Assembly (NCBI GenBank): GCA_964487925.1
Contig: CAZASZ010000076.1
Coordinates: 1 to 7,598, forward strand
Reading direction: 5' to 3'
DNA: 7,598 nucleotides
Source: RI-283 sp964487925
GTDB taxonomy: Bacteria; Pseudomonadota; Gammaproteobacteria; SZUA-140
Position 1 is the stretch's first letter; each line of letters opens with the position of its first letter. A model generated the notes under the pieces. It did no database searches. It saw only the letters and a list, made by a program, of their open reading frames with translations, and was not told where the DNA came from. The position numbers and the translations under genes were made by a program. Of the stretch, positions 1 through 6,374 are shown piece after piece.

Positions 1-56
1 CCTTCCTGTTCCGCGTTGGCTATCAACTTTCCGGAAAGTCTGCCGCCAATGTGTGA
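1..56 (+). CDS. 3' end of an upstream gene, possibly mshI (PilM-like), partial
   Basis: The frame beginning at base 3 reads FLFRVGYQLSGKSAANV and stops at TGA 54-56, 39 bases before mshI2. In MSHA operons the gene before mshI2 is normally mshI, a PilM/actin-like cytoplasmic protein. PilM-type proteins often end in a hydrophobic helix of the pattern 'ALGLAL' plus a basic residue, which FLFRVGYQLSGK loosely resembles. Position and that weak resemblance are the only support. Frame 2 is also open, up to TAA 86-88 (ending EFTELHTTS), and would be an equally close neighbour, so the frame choice is uncertain. Confidence 0.35.
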   Translation, partial: FLFRVGYQLSGKSAANV

Positions 57-84
57 AGGAATTCACAGAATTGCATACAACATC

Positions 85-91
85 GTAAGGG
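85..91 (+). promoter_or_regulatory. Shine-Dalgarno for mshI2
   Basis: GTAAGGG lies just upstream of ATG 96, with its AAGG core five bases from the start codon. This supports the chosen start. No convincing -35/-10 pair was seen in 57-95, so the gene is probably read from a promoter further upstream. Confidence 0.6.
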
Positions 92-95
92 TGTC

Positions 96-722
96 ATGTC
101 GGTCTTAGTGGAACAACAGATCAACTTTTATCGCGCGTCGTTGACGCCGTCAAGGTACTCACTCGACCTCCCGAAATTGTTGCAAATGACATCGGGCGTC
201 GTCATCGGCATGGCCCTCTTCTACAGTTGGGGACTCTGGAAGAGCCACGACCTGGAAAGGAGCCGGCATCAACTCGATGCCGTGTTGGCGAAACGTACTG
301 AACAGCTGGCCATGACAAATTTGGCGATCAGCGCTAACAACGATGCCCTACAGGCCATGCAATTGGAACTGGGGCGTCTCGAACGACAACGGTTTGCGCG
401 GGACCAAGCGATTCAGGTCCTTGAAACGAAGAAACGGGCTCATGCGGTCACCATATCGAGTTTTATGAATACCTTGTCCCACAAGGTCCCGGACGGACTT
501 TGGCTAACCGAATTTTCGATCGATGAGTTCCGTGCAGGCCTCACGATCCGTGGCCGTTCAACGCGACCGGAACTCGTACCGGAATTTATCCAACGACTCA
601 CCGAAGACGCCAACATGAACGGTATTCAATTTCGCCGTCTCAACATCGAGACGCCGTCCGACCAGGAACATTACGTGGATTTCGCCCTGCAGTCGAAAAC
701 CGGTAAGGGAGGCGCTTCGTGA
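96..722 (+). CDS. mshI2: MSHA biogenesis protein MshI2 (PilN-like inner-membrane protein)
   Basis: A 208-residue bitopic inner-membrane protein of the PilN type. It has a short cytoplasmic N-terminus with the family motif QQINFYR (7-13), which in PilN proteins contacts the PilM/MshI cytoplasmic partner. One membrane helix follows at about 31-47, then a charged, probably coiled-coil stretch at about 50-112. The periplasmic C-terminal domain includes VPDGLWLTEFSI (131-142) and LTIRGRS (149-155), typical of PilN-like ferredoxin-fold domains. Length fits the family. The start at ATG 96 has a good Shine-Dalgarno and places the QINFY motif at the correct distance from the N-terminus. The stop overlaps the mshJ start by four bases (GTGA), which implies translational coupling. 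Its likely role is to pair with MshJ in the alignment complex joining motor platform and secretin. The family is certain; the symbol mshI2 rests on gene order. Confidence 0.9.
   Translation: MSVLVEQQINFYRASLTPSRYSLDLPKLLQMTSGVVIGMALFYSWGLWKSHDLERSRHQLDAVLAKRTEQLAMTNLAISANNDALQAMQLELGRLERQRFARDQAIQVLETKKRAHAVTISSFMNTLSHKVPDGLWLTEFSIDEFRAGLTIRGRSTRPELVPEFIQRLTEDANMNGIQFRRLNIETPSDQEHYVDFALQSKTGKGGAS
705..712 (+). promoter_or_regulatory. Shine-Dalgarno for the GTG start of mshJ
   Basis: AAGGGAGG sits inside the last codons of mshI2, six bases before GTG 719. It is strong and well spaced, and decides the GTG start of mshJ. Confidence 0.75.
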
Positions 723-1417
723 AACAGACGCTCCAGCAACTCGAAGCTAAGTTCGCAAGGTTGAACCAGCGTGAACGCTTCCTCTCGGCGATTGTGCTGC
801 TCATCGTACTCTACGCGCTATGGGATACAGTGTTCCTGAGTCCGGAACTCCGACGCCAACAGCATGTTTATTCTGAAATACAGAGCCTAGGCACGCGGAT
901 TGACAACGTCGACGGAGCGCTCACTACCTCCGCAAAACGACTCGACGGAAGCGAGAAAACCCGTTTGCGCGCACGTATCGATGACTTGGCGAAACAAGTT
1001 GGCAGGGCCTCCAAACAAGAACAGGAAATGATGTCACGGTTTGTGCCGCCCGATCAGGTACCGCGGCTCCTGCAAGACCTTTTTAAATCGCAAGCAGGTT
1101 TGCGTTTGGTCAAACTGGAAAATCTACCGGTAATACGACTCCCTGGCCTGAACGAAGACGGCCAGAACACATCATCGCCGACAGCTTCCGATCCCGGAAA
1201 CGCGGAGACCGCACGTACAGAGATTTACCAACACGGCGTGCGTCTGACCGTAGAAGGAAGCTTTTTCGATATTCAGCGTTACCTCAAGGCCGCCGAAGCG
1301 ATGCCTTGGCAAATCTATTGGGATCAACTCGATTACAAGGTACAGAACTACCCGAGGGCAAGTGCGACGATTACCGCCCATACACTAAGCCTCAAGGAGG
1401 AATGGATCGGTGTCTAG
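719..1417 (+). CDS. mshJ: MSHA biogenesis protein MshJ (PilO-like inner-membrane protein)
   Basis: A 232-residue PilO-type alignment protein. A basic cytoplasmic N-terminus (RLNQRERFL, 14-22) leads into one membrane helix at about 21-40 (AIVLLIVLYALWD). A probable coiled coil covers about 42-105. The periplasmic PilO-like domain contains VPRLLQDLF (114-122), LVKLENLP (130-137), HGVRLTVEGSFFDIQRYL (172-189) and MPWQIYWDQLDY (195-206). The protein ends in TLSLKEEWIGV, a C-terminus characteristic of MshJ. Length is normal. It is expected to dimerise with MshI2 in the periplasm. The polar stretch at about 145-168 (SSPTASDPGNAETART) looks like a surface loop. The GTG start overlaps the mshI2 stop by four bases and is backed by a strong Shine-Dalgarno. 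The 3' end overlaps mshK by eight bases. Confidence 0.92.
   Translation: MKQTLQQLEAKFARLNQRERFLSAIVLLIVLYALWDTVFLSPELRRQQHVYSEIQSLGTRIDNVDGALTTSAKRLDGSEKTRLRARIDDLAKQVGRASKQEQEMMSRFVPPDQVPRLLQDLFKSQAGLRLVKLENLPVIRLPGLNEDGQNTSSPTASDPGNAETARTEIYQHGVRLTVEGSFFDIQRYLKAAEAMPWQIYWDQLDYKVQNYPRASATITAHTLSLKEEWIGV
1394..1400 (+). promoter_or_regulatory. Shine-Dalgarno for the GTG start of mshK
   Basis: AAGGAGG lies within the end of mshJ, nine bases before GTG 1410. It is a near-perfect anti-16S match and supports the GTG start over any internal ATG of mshK. Confidence 0.75.
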
Positions 1418-1805
1418 CAAGGATTTAGGAAATCGGCAATGGGTCCTGCTGGCTTCGATGCTGTGCCTGGGTCTGCCGTGTGTATTGCAGGCGTCTACCG
1501 ACGCGAGCGATCCTACGCGCCCACCCGGCACCAGGGCGTCCGAACATGGGACAACCATTGCGAAAGCGGTCCACCGTAAACATCGTTTCTCACTGAGCTC
1601 GATACTAATCGCCGACGATCGGCGTAGCGCGATAATCGACAAACGATCGGTCGGCGTAGGTGAGTACGTTCACGGCGGGAAAGTCGTGGCTATAGAACCC
1701 GATTATGTTCGCTTACGCTACCACGGCCATACGAAAAAGCTGACGCTGCAACTCGAGAATATTAAACACCCGGTCGGTCTTAACCCCGACCCGGGTCAAC
1801 ATTGA
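1410..1805 (+). CDS. mshK: MSHA biogenesis protein MshK (PilP/GspC-like periplasmic protein)
   Basis: A 131-residue small exported protein. Residues 1-28 look like a Sec signal peptide (hydrophobic core about 11-26, probable cleavage after LQA at 26-28). The mature N-terminus carries DPTRPP (34-39), a hallmark of MshK/PilP-like proteins. The C-terminal half has the small beta-domain pattern of this family: FSLSSILIADDRRSAIIDK (60-78), then GVGEYVHGGKVVAIEPDYVRL (82-102) and KLTLQL (110-115). It resembles the homology region of PilP/GspC, which docks on the N-domains of the secretin. It probably bridges the MshI2/MshJ pair and MshL. Cys19 and Cys24 lie in the signal region but do not form a lipobox (Pro precedes Cys24). 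It overlaps mshJ by eight bases, and mshL follows after 16 bases. Assignment rests on motifs and operon position. Confidence 0.87.
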   Translation: MSSKDLGNRQWVLLASMLCLGLPCVLQASTDASDPTRPPGTRASEHGTTIAKAVHRKHRFSLSSILIADDRRSAIIDKRSVGVGEYVHGGKVVAIEPDYVRLRYHGHTKKLTLQLENIKHPVGLNPDPGQH

Positions 1806-1810
1806 AGGGG
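1804..1810 (+). promoter_or_regulatory. Shine-Dalgarno for mshL
   Basis: GAAGGGG starts within the mshK stop codon and ends 11 bases before ATG 1822. The spacing is somewhat long. It is the only purine-rich match in the short mshK-mshL gap. Confidence 0.5.
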
Positions 1811-1821
1811 CCTCCCAAACC

Positions 1822-3546
1822 ATGAAGCTCAACGTCACAGCGATCGCTCTCCTACTACCCCTGACCCTGGTGTCGGGTTGTACGGTCGCGCCGCCACGTG
1901 GTGGTTCGGTCGGTGAGGAAATCAAACAAGCACTTACGGAAAGCCAACAACAAAGTCAGGAGCTGCCCAAAGCTACTCCGACCGTTTCGTCTGTGGTCGC
2001 CAATGCCCTGACGCCACCGCTCAGCATCGATCTAAGTCAGACAGCCATGCAACCGGTTGAGCGACGCTTCGACATTACCGTGAAGTCGGTACCCGCCGGC
2101 GCCTTTTTTATGGGCCTCGTCAAAGACACGTCGTACAACATGATCGTCCCACCGAAACTCGAAGGCCGAATCACGCTGGCCATGAAAAATGTCACGATCG
2201 GCGAGGTCTTGAACGCCGTACGTGACATATACGGCTACGAATACCGCAAGACTGCGATGGGATACACCGTCATGTCCCCCGGTATGCAGTCGCGTATCTT
2301 CAAGATCGATTATCTGAACGTTCAACGCTCCGGTGTCTCTCAGGTCCGCGTAAGTTCGGGGCAGGTTACCGCCAAGCAAACTGCCCCGAACAATACAGTA
2401 GGATCGAGCCAGGAACCCGAAGCGATCTCAGGTAGCGAGGTCAACACGCGCTCCAATAGCGACTTCTGGGCCGATCTGCGTACCGCTCTGACTGCCATTA
2501 TCGGCACGCAAGACGGACGTAAAGTCATCATCAACCCCCAGTCTGGGATGCTGATCATCCGCGCCATGCCCAGGGAGCTTCGCGAGGTTGAGTCCTACCT
2601 GAAGCAGACCCAGGCCATCATTCAACGCCAAGTCATTCTCGAAGCCAAGATCGTCGAAGTAACACTGAACGACGGCTATCAAACCGGCGTGAATTGGTCG
2701 TTGATCGCCCACAATGGGGACCAATCGGTCGTAGCGGGACAGTTCGGAGGCGGCTCTATTTTCAGCACAGGCGCGAGCAACCTCAAGGGCCAAAATAACG
2801 CCCTGGACCCAACGGATGTGGCGGGCATTCGCTCCGATATGGCGACCGCCTTCGGCGGCATGTTCGCCATGAGTCTGAATCTGGGTGATTTCACTAGTTT
2901 TCTCGAATTTCTGAAGACCCAGGGCAACGTCCACGTACTTTCCAGCCCGCGGGTATCAACGGTCAACAATCAGAAGGCCGTCATCAAGGTGGGAACCGAC
3001 GAATTCTTTGTGACTGATATCAACACCCAAAGCACGACGCTGTCTGGCGCCACGAGCAGCGACCAGAACGTCGATGTCGAACTCACACCCTTCTTCTCCG
3101 GGGTAGCGCTGGATGTCACTCCTGAAATCAGCGACACCAACGAGGTCACGCTGCACATTCACCCCTCGGTCAGTGAAGTCAGCGAAAAAGTCAAAAATAT
3201 CAACATCAACAACAATAACAATTTGAGTCTGCCGCTTGCGCAATCAACGATTCGCGAATCCGATTCCATCGTCCGCGCCCGCAACGGTCAGGTCGTCGTC
3301 ATCGGTGGACTCATGCAGAACCAGACTCAAGACGACGTTGCGTCGGTCCCAATTCTAGGCGACCTACCCTTGCTCGGCGAACTCTTTCGTCATCGCCAAC
3401 AGATAACGCGCAAGACCGAACTCGTAATTCTGCTGCGCCCCATCGTCGTCACCGGCAACCAGGATTGGACGGAATCCATTACCCGAGCGACGACACACTT
3501 CGACCACCTGCAAACGGCAGACCGAGAAAACGCGACGGTACCGTAA
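1822..3546 (+). CDS. mshL: MSHA pilus secretin MshL (outer-membrane lipoprotein)
   Basis: A 574-residue secretin that forms the outer-membrane channel through which the pilus emerges. The N-terminus is a lipoprotein signal with lipobox VSGC; the lipidated residue is Cys20, and Thr at +2 favours outer-membrane sorting. A low-complexity linker leads to an STN/N0-type domain at about 83-150 (FDITVKSVPAGAFFMGLV onward). A secretin N-subdomain follows at about 159-268, with a Ser/Asn-rich insert at about 185-215 and IINPQSGMLIIRA (236-248). The secretin core covers about 270-545, with VILEAKIVEV, VHVLSSPRVSTVNNQKA, IVRARNGQVVVIGGLM, VPILGDLPLLGELFR and finally ELVILLRPIVV. The lipid anchor suggests it may target itself to the outer membrane. 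Length fits MshL. An Asn-rich run lies at 459-467. mshN follows after 19 bases, with no mshM between them. Confidence 0.96.
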   Translation: MKLNVTAIALLLPLTLVSGCTVAPPRGGSVGEEIKQALTESQQQSQELPKATPTVSSVVANALTPPLSIDLSQTAMQPVERRFDITVKSVPAGAFFMGLVKDTSYNMIVPPKLEGRITLAMKNVTIGEVLNAVRDIYGYEYRKTAMGYTVMSPGMQSRIFKIDYLNVQRSGVSQVRVSSGQVTAKQTAPNNTVGSSQEPEAISGSEVNTRSNSDFWADLRTALTAIIGTQDGRKVIINPQSGMLIIRAMPRELREVESYLKQTQAIIQRQVILEAKIVEVTLNDGYQTGVNWSLIAHNGDQSVVAGQFGGGSIFSTGASNLKGQNNALDPTDVAGIRSDMATAFGGMFAMSLNLGDFTSFLEFLKTQGNVHVLSSPRVSTVNNQKAVIKVGTDEFFVTDINTQSTTLSGATSSDQNVDVELTPFFSGVALDVTPEISDTNEVTLHIHPSVSEVSEKVKNININNNNNLSLPLAQSTIRESDSIVRARNGQVVVIGGLMQNQTQDDVASVPILGDLPLLGELFRHRQQITRKTELVILLRPIVVTGNQDWTESITRATTHFDHLQTADRENATVP

Positions 3547-3565
3547 CCCAGCCCAACGCGACGAC

Positions 3566-4675
3566 ATGAGCCCCTACCAAACATCGTTAGCACTCAGGAA
3601 GCCAACCTTTTCCGCGCTGCCCGACCGCAGAATCGTCAGATCCTTGCAATGGCGAGGAACCAGAAGACATGGCAAATTGAGGCTGCTCGCGGTGGCAACC
3701 GTCCTCGCGACGTCTCTGGTTCTGGCACTGGAGCTGTCAACGCAACGTGCGAACGTCGGACAGCCCGGCGGCATGGCGACGTGGGCACAATTCGACCTCC
3801 CAACGACATCGGTCAGCCGTCGGAAGGGTAGCGGTGAAACGCCGCAGCAAGTCCCGGCGTCCACATCGCACCGAAAACGCCCGGATCAAGACCGGCTACC
3901 GAAAGACGGACACAAAAGACAAACCATCCCGGCGTATCATCGATCCAGCACGACCAACCCCAAACACGCCCAGCATTCGCCGGTTATGCCTGTCGCCGGG
4001 GAGATTACAGCACCTTCAGAGGCCTCGGTCACGATCGAAAAACGTATGATCCCCTTAACGAACCAGGAACATGCGCGCCAGGCCTGGCAAGAAGGCATGC
4101 GGCAAATCTCCGACGGTGACCGCGATGGCGCGATCGAACGTTTCAGGCATGCACTCGTGCTGCAACCGAATCATATAGATGCGCGCTGGTACCTGGCGGC
4201 GACTTTGATCAACGAAGGACATACGGATGAGGCTGGCGCATTGCTTTCGGAAGGCATGGAAATCACACATTATGCCCCCCGTCTTAGCCGTTTATACGCC
4301 CACTTATTACTCAATCAGAACGACCCTCATAAAGCCGCTGAGGTCCTAGTCACATCACCGCCTGCCTTGGAAAAGGACGCTGAATATCATGCCCTGCTCG
4401 CATCCGCCTTGGTCCGTAGCGGGCGTCCGGCACTAGCCGCCGGTATCTACGAACGTCTACTGACAAGGCATCCGGAAAACGGAGTCTGGTGGGTCGGGCT
4501 GGCCTATTGTAGGGAGGCAATGGGCGCCCCTGAAGATGCCCTGACTGCCTATCAACGCGCGGCGACAACGAGACTCGCCGCCAATCTGGGGGATATCGTC
4601 CACCAACGGGTTGCGGTGCTGAAAACGGCAGTGTCAAAGGGTGCGAACCAGCAGCCAGACGGGACTCAGCCATGA
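3566..4675 (+). CDS. mshN: MSHA biogenesis protein MshN (TPR protein)
   Basis: A 369-residue single-pass protein. A 37-residue Arg-rich cytoplasmic N-terminus precedes a membrane helix at about 38-57 (LRLLAVATVLATSLVLALEL). A polar, basic Ser/Thr/Pro/Lys/His-rich linker (about 58-150) follows, probably spanning the periplasm. The conserved VTIEKRMIPLTNQEHA (155-170) leads into tetratricopeptide repeats at about 167-335, including GDRDGAIERFRHALVLQPNH and NGVWWVGLAYCREAMGAPED. These match the C-terminal part of MshN. In Vibrio-type MshN the protein begins with an INQML..DL motif; here the N-terminus reads MSPYQTSLALRK and lacks it. No Shine-Dalgarno precedes ATG 3566. Going upstream the frame is open to TAA 3425-3427 but holds no ATG, GTG or TTG, so 3566 is the best start. 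The last four bases overlap mshE (ATGA). It probably aids secretin or machine assembly. Confidence 0.85.
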   Translation: MSPYQTSLALRKPTFSALPDRRIVRSLQWRGTRRHGKLRLLAVATVLATSLVLALELSTQRANVGQPGGMATWAQFDLPTTSVSRRKGSGETPQQVPASTSHRKRPDQDRLPKDGHKRQTIPAYHRSSTTNPKHAQHSPVMPVAGEITAPSEASVTIEKRMIPLTNQEHARQAWQEGMRQISDGDRDGAIERFRHALVLQPNHIDARWYLAATLINEGHTDEAGALLSEGMEITHYAPRLSRLYAHLLLNQNDPHKAAEVLVTSPPALEKDAEYHALLASALVRSGRPALAAGIYERLLTRHPENGVWWVGLAYCREAMGAPEDALTAYQRAATTRLAANLGDIVHQRVAVLKTAVSKGANQQPDGTQP

Positions 4676-6372
4676 CACGGAACCGCAATCGAATCCGAAT
4701 CGGCGACCTACTGATCGAACATGGGGCCATCACCGAGGACCAACTCAAAGCAGCCCTGAGCGTGCAAAAACAGACGGGCCAAAAACTGGGACGCACCCTG
4801 ATCGAATCCGGCATGGTCGACGAGATACGGCTACTGACGTTGCTCTCCGAACAACTCTCGATCCCGTTCATCGATCTTAAGATCTTCCCAATCCAGATCG
4901 AAGTCGCCAGGCGAATACCCGAAACGATCGCAAGGCGGCATAGAGCGATCCCCATGGGTACGTCTAAAGATGGCCATTTGCTCATCGGCATGGCCGACCC
5001 AACCAATCTTCCCGCTTATGATGAGCTATGCCGCCTCATCAAAGCCCCCATCGACTTAGCGGTCGTTAGAGAATCCGAGCTCCTGCAGGTCATCGATAAC
5101 GTTTACCAGGGCAATGCCGATATCGGCAATCTCGCCTCGGAGGTCGAAGAGGACGTGTTAACGGTCTCGCACGAACTGATCGAGGAACTCGAGGAGAAAT
5201 CGGACGCACCGATCATGCGACTGATCGGAACACTCTTCGAAAGTGCCGTCGTCGCCAGGGCCTCTGACATTCACATCGAACCCGACGAAAAAGTCCTGCG
5301 TATTCGCCGGCGTATCGACGGTGTGCTTCAGGAACAGATCATGGACGAAAAGGCCATTGCGCCGGCACTCGTCTCACGACTCAAGCTCATGGCCGGTCTT
5401 GACATCTCGGAACGCCGCCTGCCTCAAGACGGGCGATTCAAGTTTGAATTGAAGGAGCGCAGTATCGATGTGCGCTTCTCAACCATGCCCACACAACATG
5501 GCGAATCCGTCGTCATGCGTCTGCTCGATCACTCGGACGGAGTCAAGGGGCTCGATCAGATCGGTCTGAACAAAGCGGCAATGGAAAAACTGCAGCGCGC
5601 CATCCACAGGCCTCACGGTTTGCTGCTCGTCACCGGACCTACCGGCAGCGGCAAAACGACGACGCTATATGCCGCGCTCAGCGATCTTAACCACCCAGAA
5701 CGCAAAATCATTACCGTCGAGGATCCCGTCGAATATCGTTTGCCGCGAGTCAATCAAGTCCAAGTCAATCCGAAGATTGGTCTCGATTTCGCTCGTGTAT
5801 TGCGTACAACCTTGCGCCAAGACCCTGATATCATTCTGATCGGTGAGATTCGCGACAGCGAGACGGCGGAGATCGCCTTGCGGGCGTCCATCACCGGTCA
5901 TCTTGTGATGTCGACGCTACACACCAACGATGCCATCAGCACCGCTATTCGCCTTCTAGATATGGGCGTAGACGGCTATCTCGTGGCTTCAGCCGTCCAC
6001 GCGATTGTGGCCCAACGTTTGGTCAGGCGCATCTGTCCCGAGTGCAGCACTGAGGACACGTTGGATAAAACCGATCATGCCTGGCTTGAAACGTTTCACG
6101 AGAACGAACACCCACCAGGTCCATTTCACAAGGGTGCTGGTTGCAACAGCTGTGGCAAGACTGGATACCGAGGTCGGATCGCTGTCTATGAGATCCTGGA
6201 GTTTGATGAGTGTCTGGCGGAAGCGCTGCGACGGGGTGATCACGAGGGTTTTAAGACGGCCGCGTTGGCACAATCCGGATTCCAACCCCTGCTCTCCAGC
6301 GCCCTACAGTTGGCAGAGCAAGGAGTCACCACTCTGGCGGAGGTCAAACGCGTCAGCGGGTGGATCGACTGA
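4672..6372 (+). CDS. mshE: MSHA pilus extension ATPase MshE (PilB/GspE family, c-di-GMP-type N-domain)
   Basis: A 566-residue cytoplasmic hexameric ATPase that powers pilus extension. The MshEN domain has two 24-residue motifs at 9-32 (RIGDLLIEHG start) and 38-61 (KLGRTLIESG start), separated by five residues; this arrangement binds cyclic di-GMP in known MshE proteins. An acidic linker follows at about 142-175. The C-terminal ATPase has Walker A GPTGSGKT (322-329, Lys328), Asp box VEDPVEY (349-355), Walker B DIILIGEIRD (386-395, Glu392) and His box TGHLVMSTLHTND (408-420). Four zinc-type cysteines lie at 455, 458, 491 and 494 (CPEC, CNSC). All catalytic motifs are intact and the length is normal. 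Extension rather than retraction is inferred from the MshEN domain and the zinc cysteines, which PilT lacks. The start codon shares ATGA with the mshN stop, indicating translational coupling; only a weak GGGA (4661-4664) precedes it. Confidence 0.97.
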   Translation: MTRNRNRIRIGDLLIEHGAITEDQLKAALSVQKQTGQKLGRTLIESGMVDEIRLLTLLSEQLSIPFIDLKIFPIQIEVARRIPETIARRHRAIPMGTSKDGHLLIGMADPTNLPAYDELCRLIKAPIDLAVVRESELLQVIDNVYQGNADIGNLASEVEEDVLTVSHELIEELEEKSDAPIMRLIGTLFESAVVARASDIHIEPDEKVLRIRRRIDGVLQEQIMDEKAIAPALVSRLKLMAGLDISERRLPQDGRFKFELKERSIDVRFSTMPTQHGESVVMRLLDHSDGVKGLDQIGLNKAAMEKLQRAIHRPHGLLLVTGPTGSGKTTTLYAALSDLNHPERKIITVEDPVEYRLPRVNQVQVNPKIGLDFARVLRTTLRQDPDIILIGEIRDSETAEIALRASITGHLVMSTLHTNDAISTAIRLLDMGVDGYLVASAVHAIVAQRLVRRICPECSTEDTLDKTDHAWLETFHENEHPPGPFHKGAGCNSCGKTGYRGRIAVYEILEFDECLAEALRRGDHEGFKTAALAQSGFQPLLSSALQLAEQGVTTLAEVKRVSGWID

Positions 6373-6374
6373 CC

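Noticed and set aside
1402..1428. Eight-codon mini-ORF starting ATG just after AAGGAGG, overlapping the mshK start
   Set aside because: The ATG is one base from the Shine-Dalgarno, too close to be used, while GTG 1410 is properly spaced and opens mshK.
1610..1624. Short hairpin CGCCGA-CGA-TCGGCG
   Set aside because: Six-base stem in the middle of the mshK coding region, without a T-tract. Not a terminator; expected by chance in GC-rich, CGATCG-rich coding sequence.
1806..1821. GGGGCCTCCC in the mshK-mshL gap, as a possible hairpin hiding the mshL ribosome site
   Set aside because: The complementary halves are adjacent with no loop, so an intramolecular hairpin cannot form. No riboswitch-like structure is seen.
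1839..1846. GCGATCGC octamer (HIP1-like)
   Set aside because: A single occurrence in the mshL signal-peptide codons. There is no over-representation of the full octamer that would imply a genome-wide repeat.
2428..2934. 168-codon open frame on the minus strand within mshL
   Set aside because: Antisense to the conserved secretin domains, with no recognisable features. Coding shadow.
3747..4049. Open + strand frame of 100 codons over the mshN linker (and 3649-3831 in another frame)
   Set aside because: Arg/Ser/Pro-rich composition typical of an out-of-frame reading. The mshN frame continues uninterrupted from the membrane helix to the TPRs, so there is no sign of a frameshift.
4350..5006. 218-codon open frame on the minus strand across the mshN-mshE junction
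   Set aside because: It is antisense to two well-supported genes and has no recognisable domain or ribosome site. It is a shadow of codon bias.
5115..5128. Perfect 14-base palindrome TGCCGATATCGGCA
   Set aside because: It lies inside the mshE coding region, between the N-domain and the ATPase, and encodes an ordinary stretch. It has no loop or T-run, and nothing suggests an operator. Likely chance.
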